From the NCBI GenBank assembly GCA_014534095.1, contig JACVSD010000050.1:1-12480 (forward strand): DNA of 12,480 bases, in the 5' to 3' direction. The notes under the pieces are model-generated. The model was given only the letters and a program-made list of their open reading frames with translations, was not told the DNA's origin and made no database searches. Below are positions 7,757 to 12,480 of this stretch, piece by piece; within the stretch, counting starts at the first letter, position 1, and each line of letters opens with the position of its first letter. This DNA is from Nitrospiraceae bacterium (GTDB lineage: Bacteria; Nitrospirota; Nitrospiria; Nitrospirales; Nitrospiraceae). The translations under genes and the position numbers were made by a program.

Positions 7757-8448
7757 AAGGTCACGGGTTCGAGCGGCGGCAACTTTCGCAAATCGATCAC
7801 CATCTCGTCTTTCTCCTGCCCCAGTGAACGGGTGAGTAGACCGCTTTTCTGTGGAATCACCGCGCCACCGGGCTCAAAGAACAGATCGAATCCTTTGGGG
7901 GCCGTCGGCATGGTCGGATATCGGCGGTCGTACACCATGCCGTAGGCCGGGATGCCGTACACAATCCGATGATTTCCCAGGATGAAATGCAACTCATGAT
8001 CGTGAATGTATAGCCCTCCCGACGTGATTTCCCGTTTGATCGAGGTCTGCGGTTTACTCAAATAAAACGTCACTCGTTCATCCGGTCGCGCCTGCTCCAA
8101 GGCTTCCGTGAGCCTCGGGACCAACAATGCGATCTCTTCTTCTCGAAAGACCGGCTCGCGGGGCGCCTCGCCGGAAAAGAACCGCTGAAGCGCGTTGCGG
8201 TGCTCCCGCACGCTGAACCCGCGCAGCACAGCCGCCATCTGGTCGGTTTCCATCGTGAAGGGATGGCGGTGAAGAGTTTTCGGAAGTTCATCGTAGACGT
8301 TGGGGTCGGGTTCCAGTCGAATGAAATTGATCGGGTCTTCGTACACGATCCGGGAAGGGATATAGGGAATTTCGCAGCCGGCCAGAGTGCCGAAGGCCAT
8401 CGTGACAAGTAAAAAGTACAAGAGGCCTTGTACCTGTTTACGTTTCAC
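7723..8448 (-). CDS. Predicted lipoprotein of unknown function
   Basis: A 241-residue protein starting with GTG at 8448 and a lipoprotein signal: basic MKRK, a hydrophobic stretch, then the lipobox LAGC with Cys25. Residue +2 is Glu rather than Asp, so sorting to the outer membrane is likely if E. coli rules apply. The mature part has no domain I recognise. It contains segments such as YEDPINFIRLEPDPNVYDEL, a REEEIALLVPRLTEALEQA helix, and a beta-rich part GGLYIHDHELHFILGNHRIV. It follows the cyclophilin stop by 7 nt and is probably cotranscribed. The upstream AAGGGG is about 12 nt from the GTG, so the ribosome site is mediocre. Its 3' end runs 34 bp into the convergent channel gene. The lipoprotein call is firm; function is unknown. 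Confidence 0.85.
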   Translation of the reverse strand: MKRKQVQGLLYFLLVTMAFGTLAGCEIPYIPSRIVYEDPINFIRLEPDPNVYDELPKTLHRHPFTMETDQMAAVLRGFSVREHRNALQRFFSGEAPREPVFREEEIALLVPRLTEALEQARPDERVTFYLSKPQTSIKREITSGGLYIHDHELHFILGNHRIVYGIPAYGMVYDRRYPTMPTAPKGFDLFFEPGGAVIPQKSGLLTRSLGQEKDEMVIDLRKLPPLEPVTFQEGPVLRPAA

Positions 8449-8455
8449 AAAGGGC

Positions 8456-8968
8456 TTATGCCCCTTCTACCGTGACGGTCATCTCCACCCGCTCCAACGG
8501 ATTGTCACGGCCGTCGCGTTTGACGTTGACGATCTTATCGACCACCTCGAGCCCGCTCATCACTTCGCCGAAGGCCGTGTACTTCCAATCAAGAAAATTG
8601 GAGTCGGCGACGCAAATAAAAAATTGCGAGCCGGCGCTGTTCGGATCGTTAGATCGGGCCATCGAGAGCACCCCGCGTAGATGCGGCTTGCTGTTGAACT
8701 CGGCTTGGATTTGATACCCGGGCCCGCCCATCCCATGAGACGAGCGGTCCGGCTTCTTACTGTTGGGATCTCCGCCTTGAATCATGAATCCCGGGATCAC
8801 GCGATGAAACGTGCAGCCGTCATAAAACTTCTCCTTGGCCAGTTTGATGAAGTTCTTGACGTGATTCGGGGCGACGTCAGGATAGAATCCGAGCATAATG
8901 TCTCCCAGCGGCTCGCCCTTCATCGTCACCTTGATTGTGGCACGCGGTGCAGCATCTGGTTGCGCCAT
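8456..8968 (-). CDS. Cytosolic peptidyl-prolyl cis-trans isomerase, cyclophilin type
   Basis: A 170-residue single-domain cyclophilin that interconverts cis and trans Xaa-Pro bonds. The signature FHRVIPGFMIQGGD includes the catalytic Arg56, Phe61 and Gln64. SAGSQFFI supplies Gln115 and Phe117. The position matching human CypA Trp121 is Phe125, and CypA His126 matches Tyr130, as in many bacterial cyclophilins with weak cyclosporin binding. No signal peptide is present, so it should act in the cytoplasm. The ATG at 8968 has a GAGGA ribosome site 6-8 nt upstream on the minus strand. It sits 59 bp after the propeller gene and 7 nt before the lipoprotein gene, so the three may share a transcript. 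The specific ortholog (PpiA or PpiB type) is not decided here. Confidence 0.96.
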   Translation of the reverse strand: MAQPDAAPRATIKVTMKGEPLGDIMLGFYPDVAPNHVKNFIKLAKEKFYDGCTFHRVIPGFMIQGGDPNSKKPDRSSHGMGGPGYQIQAEFNSKPHLRGVLSMARSNDPNSAGSQFFICVADSNFLDWKYTAFGEVMSGLEVVDKIVNVKRDGRDNPLERVEMTVTVEGA

Positions 8969-8991
8969 GGTTGTCCTCGTTGTAGGTTTGT

Positions 8992-9023
8992 CCGGAAACC
9001 AAGCCGGGCGACTCGGCTTCCGG
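8992..9023 (-). other. Bulged hairpin between the propeller and cyclophilin genes
   Basis: Outer arms CCGGAA (8992-8997) and TTCCGG (9018-9023) enclose AAGCCG (9001-9006) and CGGCTT (9014-9019), giving about 10 bp with a bulge. It lies in the 59-bp gap after the propeller stop. There is no T-tract after it on either strand, so it is not a standard intrinsic terminator. It could be a Rho-linked or mRNA-processing structure. Confidence 0.35.
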
Positions 9024-9027
9024 TACG

Positions 9028-10008
9028 CTATGGATACCGGCCTTGGAGACCTTCGCTGATGCCGATCCAGGTTTTGCCGTCGTCATCGCTTCTGAACGCC
9101 CCTGAGCTTGTGCCGGCATACAACACGCCGTCGGCGGCGATCAGCACCTGTATGGACAATTCGGTCAATCCTTTATTGAGAGGCATCCATTGGACGCCTT
9201 GGTTCCGGCTTTGAAACACCCCGCGACCTGTGGCGACAAATAGTCCCTTGTCGCTGGTGATGATGCCCCGAATCGAATCATTCGGCAATGCCCGACTGAT
9301 CGGCCTCCACGTCGCGCCGCCGTCGCCGCTGCGAAACACGCCCCCGTCGAAGGTACCGGCATACAGCGCCTGCTCTTTATCGATCGTCAGTACGCGAATG
9401 AAATTTTCGACAAGCCCCTCATGATCCACCAGCCCATGTGAGAGCCGCTGCCATGCCGACCCTTTGGCGGAGTTGCTCGGTTTGTAGCGAAAAAGGCCCT
9501 TGCCGGACGTGCCGACATACAGGGTTTGATCGGCCCCCATCGCAATCGAATGGACCAGTGTCTCATCCAGGCCTTTGGTGACCACTGACCATTCATCGGT
9601 GCCTTCCGGAAGGCGATACAGGCCGTCTCCCGTTCCCGCATAGACGACGCCGTGCTGGATCAGCAACGCTTTAATTTCGAGCCGCTTGAGACCGGCATTG
9701 ACGGACTGCCAGCTCTTGCCGCCATCGTGGGATCGAAACACGCCGCCCCGAACGGTCCCGGCATAGAGTGTTCCATCCTGCCCCGTCGCCAGGCACAAGA
9801 TAAACGGATCGCTCAATCCGCTGTTTGCGGCGGCCCATGAGCCGCCGCGATCATCGCTGCGGAAGACGCCCAACCCGAACGAGCCTGCATAGACCGTTTG
9901 CGGTCCGGCCGTCGTCAAGGCTTGAATACTGGGCGCGGCTTGCTGGGCCTCTACCGGACTGAAGAGCCCCAGCACGTACACAGTCAACAGATAAACGGCT
10001 TTCTTCAT
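9028..10008 (-). CDS. Secreted seven-repeat beta-propeller protein (BNR/YCF48-like)
   Basis: A 326-residue protein with a Sec-type signal peptide (MKK, hydrophobic core, cleavage near VEA before QQ at residue 21). No twin-arginine motif is present despite the neighbouring tatC. The mature chain has seven copies of a motif of the type LYAGT-x-x-GVFRS-x-DGG-x-SW, beginning near residues 39, 80, 121, 163, 214, 255 and 295. Spacing is mostly 40-42 and once 51. The Asp-box-like SxDGGxSW turns and the count of seven predict a seven-bladed propeller of the sialidase/photosystem-stability-factor class. No sialidase active-site set is apparent, so binding or scaffolding is more likely than catalysis. 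The start overlaps the tatC stop in ATGA (10008-10005), pointing to translational coupling. The fold is secure; ligand and role are unknown. Confidence 0.92.
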   Translation of the reverse strand: MKKAVYLLTVYVLGLFSPVEAQQAAPSIQALTTAGPQTVYAGSFGLGVFRSDDRGGSWAAANSGLSDPFILCLATGQDGTLYAGTVRGGVFRSHDGGKSWQSVNAGLKRLEIKALLIQHGVVYAGTGDGLYRLPEGTDEWSVVTKGLDETLVHSIAMGADQTLYVGTSGKGLFRYKPSNSAKGSAWQRLSHGLVDHEGLVENFIRVLTIDKEQALYAGTFDGGVFRSGDGGATWRPISRALPNDSIRGIITSDKGLFVATGRGVFQSRNQGVQWMPLNKGLTELSIQVLIAADGVLYAGTSSGAFRSDDDGKTWIGISEGLQGRYP

Positions 10009-10778
10009 CGCACCCGGTGTCCTGCGGTGCCGACCGGCAATGGACGATCATCGGTCGGAGGGTTCACCGTTGTGTGCCTTTGGCCGAACCACTTCGCTCC
10101 CCAGATACCCAATTCATACAGGACCATCAGAGGCACCGCCATCAACAGCATGGTAAAGAGCGTCGCATCCGGCGTCACAATCGCCGAAACAATCAGCGCC
10201 AGCATGACGGCGTGCTTGCGGTAACGGGCCAACTGGACCGGAGTGATGACCCCGATCCGGGACAGCAACGTGAGGACCAGCGGCAATTCAAACGCAAAAC
10301 CGAAGATCAGCAAAAATTTGACGTTGAAATCGATGTAGGTCCCGACCGCCAATTGGGGCGTCAGTTCTCGATCCATCCCGAAACTGACAAAAAACTGAAT
10401 GACCAGCGGCAGAATGACAAGATTACAAAAAATTAAGCCTAAGCCGAAGAAACCGGCCGCCAAACAAAACAGAGGCACGGCCCAGCGCTGCTCCTGAGGC
10501 AGCAGCGCTGGTTCGATGAATTTCCAACCTTGGTACAGGATCACGGGTAAACTCAACACCACTCCCGCCAAGAGGGACACCTTGATCGACGCAAAGAGCG
10601 CTTCGGTCGGCCCATAAAAAATCAGGTCGTCCGTGAAAGGACGCTTGAGCCATCCGATCAGCTCGGGGGCATAGGTAAAGGTCAGCGCGAACGCGCCCAG
10701 CATCGTCACCGTCATGATGATGAGGCGGCGCTTGATGTCGGCGAGATGTTGCGCGAGAGGCGGAAGAATCGCAGCCAT
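10005..10778 (-). CDS. tatC: Sec-independent protein translocase TatC
   Basis: A 257-residue polytopic subunit of the twin-arginine translocon that recognises RR signal peptides and passes folded proteins across the inner membrane. Six membrane segments fit near residues 18-38, 63-83, 100-130, 151-172, 186-203 and 207-230. Family marks include PTEALFASIKVSL (57-69), the YQGWKFIEPALLPQEQR loop (82-98) with Glu96 matching E. coli Glu103, Glu164 in FAFELP matching Glu170, and VTPD before the last helix. The N-terminal HLADIKRR has Asp14 where E. coli has the signal-binding Glu15 (HLIELRKR). No tatA or tatB gene is adjacent in the window. It starts 8 nt after the DUF465 stop and overlaps the propeller gene by ATGA. 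An 11-bp inverted repeat lies in its coding sequence. Confidence 0.97.
   Translation of the reverse strand: MAAILPPLAQHLADIKRRLIIMTVTMLGAFALTFTYAPELIGWLKRPFTDDLIFYGPTEALFASIKVSLLAGVVLSLPVILYQGWKFIEPALLPQEQRWAVPLFCLAAGFFGLGLIFCNLVILPLVIQFFVSFGMDRELTPQLAVGTYIDFNVKFLLIFGFAFELPLVLTLLSRIGVITPVQLARYRKHAVMLALIVSAIVTPDATLFTMLLMAVPLMVLYELGIWGAKWFGQRHTTVNPPTDDRPLPVGTAGHRVR
10482..10511. repeat. Perfect 11-bp inverted repeat within tatC
   Basis: CCAGCGCTGCT (10482-10492) and AGCAGCGCTGG (10501-10511) are exact inverted arms around an 8-nt loop. The segment encodes the PALLPQEQRW part of the conserved signal-binding loop, so protein constraint may explain some of it. Confidence 0.45.
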
Positions 10779-10786
10779 AGCATGTC

Positions 10787-11020
10787 TCAGTGAGAAGGCG
10801 CGCCGTCGCGGTACAGGCGTATAAATTCGGCCATTTTATCTTTCATCGCTAATTTTTCTTTCTGAATTTGTTTCTTCAAGATTTCTTCCTGCGGCGTCAG
10901 CACGTGGCGTTTCTGCAACTCACTGAGTTCGGCATCGAGCCGATGGTGGGATTCTTCCAGTTGCCGAAATTCCACATTGGATGCACGCAACTGATCCGCG
11001 ATCCGATCTTCACTCACCAT
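10787..11020 (-). CDS. Small coiled-coil protein, DUF465 (YdcH-like) family
   Basis: A 77-residue, highly charged helical protein. The region HHRLDAELSELQKRHVLTPQ, followed by an EEILKKQIQKEKLAMKDKM segment, matches the DUF465/YdcH pattern (HxxLDxEI, LTPxE, LKKEKLxLKD), with two helices forming an antiparallel coiled coil. No signal peptide or membrane segment is present. The biochemical role of the family is not established, so none is claimed. The ATG at 11020 has the best ribosome site in the window. It lies between rimI (71 bp upstream) and tatC (8 nt downstream), so it is probably in the same operon. Confidence 0.9.
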   Translation of the reverse strand: MVSEDRIADQLRASNVEFRQLEESHHRLDAELSELQKRHVLTPQEEILKKQIQKEKLAMKDKMAEFIRLYRDGAPSH

Positions 11021-11023
11021 GAG

Positions 11024-11031
11024 TCACCTCC
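11024..11031 (-). promoter_or_regulatory. Near-perfect Shine-Dalgarno of the DUF465 gene
   Basis: On the minus strand this reads GGAGGTGA, fully complementary to the 16S 3' end. The GGAGG core lies 6 nt before the ATG at 11020. It fixes the start of this short gene and suggests strong translation relative to its weakly signalled neighbours. Confidence 0.8.
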
Positions 11032-11039
11032 CCTGTAAT

Positions 11040-11100
11040 GCGAGCAGCGAGTAGCAAATAGTCGGCGGCGACCTCAGCGCTATTTGCTCTCCTATTCGCC
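11040..11100. repeat. Heptamer-based palindromic element between rimI and the DUF465 gene
   Basis: AGCAAATAG (11053-11061) and CTATTTGCT (11080-11088) are perfect 9-bp inverted arms. GAG (11049-11051) and CTC (11089-11091) extend the stem to 12 bp with one bulged T; the loop is 18 nt. The left side is three degenerate heptamers in tandem, GCGAGCA, GCGAGTA and GCAAATA (11040-11060). The right side holds inverse copies TATTTGC and TATTCGC. The hairpin begins directly at the rimI stop codon. No T-tract follows, so it is not a typical terminator. It resembles a dispersed REP-like palindrome, which is inference. Confidence 0.5.
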
Positions 11101-11607
11101 GTTGGCGCCCACTAACAGATCCTTCTCCATAAGGATCGCATCCTCACGAGGATTGGTATAGTACTGCTCTCTGACCGCTGTCCGGCAAAACCCGGCCTGC
11201 TCATACAATCTCAATGCGGCGGCGTTCGACTCACGTACCTCCAGCAGCGCTCGGCTTGCGCCCTCAAAGCGGCCGCACACGAGTGCGTACCGCAACAGTT
11301 CCGTTCCGACCCCTCGCCGGCGAGCCGAACAGTCAACGGCGAGAGTCATCAGCCGCAATTCTTCAAAGACGACCCAAAAGCAAACGTATCCGGCGGCGAT
11401 CTCCGGCTTCAGGCTCTCCGTCGCTGCTCGAGCGGTGTACAGATGGCCGAAGGGATTTTCGTTCAACTCGACTTCAAACATTTTGCGGGTCCAGGGGGCG
11501 GAGAACGACTCCTGTTCAATCTGTAAAATTCTGTCCAGATCCCGTTCGGTTGCCCGTTCGATGATGTATCGGCCGCTCTGTTGATTGTGCGGTGATTGAA
11601 CGTTCAT
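11092..11607 (-). CDS. rimI: Ribosomal-protein alanine N-acetyltransferase RimI (GNAT)
   Basis: A 171-residue GNAT enzyme; RimI transfers acetyl from acetyl-CoA to the N-terminal alanine of ribosomal protein S18. Visible marks are SFSAPWTRKMFEVEL (34-48), the acetyl-CoA loop RRRGVG (96-101), LEVRESN with Glu123 matching the RimI catalytic Glu103, and LRLYEQAGF with Tyr135 matching Tyr115. The 12-residue spacing between these two is conserved. The C-terminus has YYTNPREDAILMEKDL, typical of RimI. The start ATG overlaps the tsaB stop by ATGA (11607-11604), the classic tsaB-rimI pairing. A palindromic element begins at its stop codon. A general GNAT of other specificity is possible but the context favours RimI. 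Confidence 0.94.
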   Translation of the reverse strand: MNVQSPHNQQSGRYIIERATERDLDRILQIEQESFSAPWTRKMFEVELNENPFGHLYTARAATESLKPEIAAGYVCFWVVFEELRLMTLAVDCSARRRGVGTELLRYALVCGRFEGASRALLEVRESNAAALRLYEQAGFCRTAVREQYYTNPREDAILMEKDLLVGANGE

Positions 11608-12480
11608 GAGATGCCGGCTCCGGCGGCCCGCCGTTCCATCATGATGTCGGCCTCCGCCCGCTGAACGTACCGGGGAGAGACCACCGAGCCGGCGACCTCG
11701 CCTCTCACAAGACGATCCAGCCCGGCCAGACCCACGCTGACGGCGGAGGCCGGCATGGCTTCGGGCGGGCCTTCCTGAACGTGAACGTTCATGCGTTCGA
11801 ACATACGGAGAAATTCCGTCTTATAGACCTCCCATCCTTCTCCATAGACGACCGTGGGCCCCTCAACCCCGTTGAGCGACCGGACCATGCTTTCCAGGGA
11901 CCCCACTTGCTCACTCCCCATCTGCGTCAGGATCCCGCCGGCCCAGCGATAGAGTGCCCAGTAGACCTCGCCAGTCCGAGCCTTAAGAATAGGACAAAGC
12001 GCGTGTCCGGGAAAAGGCACGTCACCGGGCAAAGAGTCTGTTCCGGCAGACTCGGGGAGGGCCGGGTGAAATGACGTCTGGGGCGTGTGGGTGAGATCAG
12101 AAGGCGCTACGGAAGAGTCCGTTTGAACGCCGCTCGGCCGAGACCTCGCAGCTACGGAAGCGTTCCGCGGCGGACGCAGATTCCAGGCCATCGCTTCGAG
12201 TGTGGGAACCGCCGCCAACGGCAGGCCGGTCGCCATCCGAAAGCCCAACATGGTGGCAAGCCCGACCCGAAGTCCGGTAAACGAGCCGGGGCCGATTGAA
12301 ACGGCCAATCCTTCCAAATCCGCCAACGAAAGCTGTTGTGACTTCAACAGCTCGTCGATGGTAGAGATAAGGTACTTGGCGTGCCGCCCGGATGTTTCTG
12401 TGTCGGCACGCACAAGCACACGCGACCCTTCCATCACCGCCACACTCAGACGTGTGGTCGCAGTCTCAACCGCAAGGAGC
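11604..12480 (-). CDS. tsaB: tRNA threonylcarbamoyladenosine (t6A) biosynthesis protein TsaB, 5'-partial
   Basis: TsaB is the non-catalytic partner of TsaD in making t6A37 on ANN-decoding tRNAs. The frame stays open to the window edge and reads LLAVETATTRLSVAVMEGSR, the usual N-terminus, so the start codon is just past base 12480; the GTG at 12443 is internal. GPGSFTGLRVGLAT is the family glycine motif, and ILKARTGEVYWALYRW begins the C-terminal half. Between LEAMAWNL and LCPILKARTGE lies a 59-residue segment (12000-12176) rich in Pro (10) and Ser (9) and without Lys. It brings the protein to roughly 290 residues against about 230 for typical TsaB. The gene is translationally coupled to rimI. 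Confidence 0.95.
   Translation of the reverse strand, partial: LLAVETATTRLSVAVMEGSRVLVRADTETSGRHAKYLISTIDELLKSQQLSLADLEGLAVSIGPGSFTGLRVGLATMLGFRMATGLPLAAVPTLEAMAWNLRPPRNASVAARSRPSGVQTDSSVAPSDLTHTPQTSFHPALPESAGTDSLPGDVPFPGHALCPILKARTGEVYWALYRWAGGILTQMGSEQVGSLESMVRSLNGVEGPTVVYGEGWEVYKTEFLRMFERMNVHVQEGPPEAMPASAVSVGLAGLDRLVRGEVAGSVVSPRYVQRAEADIMMERRAAGAGIS

Noticed and set aside
8452..8463. GGGC-TTAT-GCCC hairpin between the cyclophilin and lipoprotein genes
   Set aside because: A 4-bp stem is too short to claim as a terminator or regulator.
9827..9848. 8-bp GCGGCGGC/GCCGCCGC hairpin in the propeller gene
   Set aside because: It is explained by runs of Ala/Gly codons in GC-rich coding DNA; nothing links it to regulation.
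1..12480. CRISPR arrays, transposons, integrase or attachment sites, tRNA or rRNA genes
   Set aside because: I saw no regularly spaced repeats, transposase-like proteins, terminal inverted repeats or RNA-gene signatures anywhere in the window.

Overview
The window looks like chromosomal DNA of a GC-rich (by eye about 58-60%) Gram-negative bacterium. The best guess is Nitrospirota, Nitrospira-like, from the protein style and the order tsaB-rimI-DUF465-tatC. That placement is inference, since no rRNA or marker comparison is possible here. No rRNA, tRNA, CRISPR array, transposase or integrase was seen, and genes cover nearly all of the window.

Left half, + strand (1-7756): a regulated drug-type efflux module. 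It begins with the 3' part of an NtrC-type sigma-54 activator gene (receiver, AAA+ and Fis-type HTH domains; its 5' end is off the window). A 177-bp intergenic region follows. It holds a paired TTCCA/TGGAA repeat block (1306-1337) and a very good sigma-54 (-24/-12) promoter match (1421-1437). Then come a receiver-only response regulator, an RND inner-membrane pump, a periplasmic adaptor and a TolC-like outer-membrane channel. Spacing is tight: ATGCTGA overlap, then 19-nt and 7-nt gaps. The simplest reading is that the activator binds the repeats and drives the downstream operon through sigma-54, with the small receiver acting as a co-expressed second signalling output.

Right half, - strand (7723-12480): reading in the direction of transcription, tsaB (tRNA t6A synthesis, 5' end off the window) overlaps rimI (ribosomal-protein N-acetyltransferase) by ATGA. 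Next come a small DUF465 coiled-coil protein, tatC (Tat translocon) overlapping by ATGA a secreted seven-repeat beta-propeller, then a cytosolic cyclophilin and a lipoprotein of unknown function. The lipoprotein gene ends 34 bp inside the 3' end of the channel gene, so the two halves converge with no intergenic terminator.

Points beyond routine annotation: the sigma-54 promoter plus repeat block next to the activator gene; a 59-residue Pro/Ser-rich insertion in TsaB; a perfect 15-bp-arm palindrome inside the channel gene; a heptamer-based palindromic element between rimI and the DUF465 gene; coupling of the propeller gene to tatC; and substituted proton-relay residues in the RND pump. I see no clearly new defence or mobile system. 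The window reads as core genes plus one regulated efflux operon.
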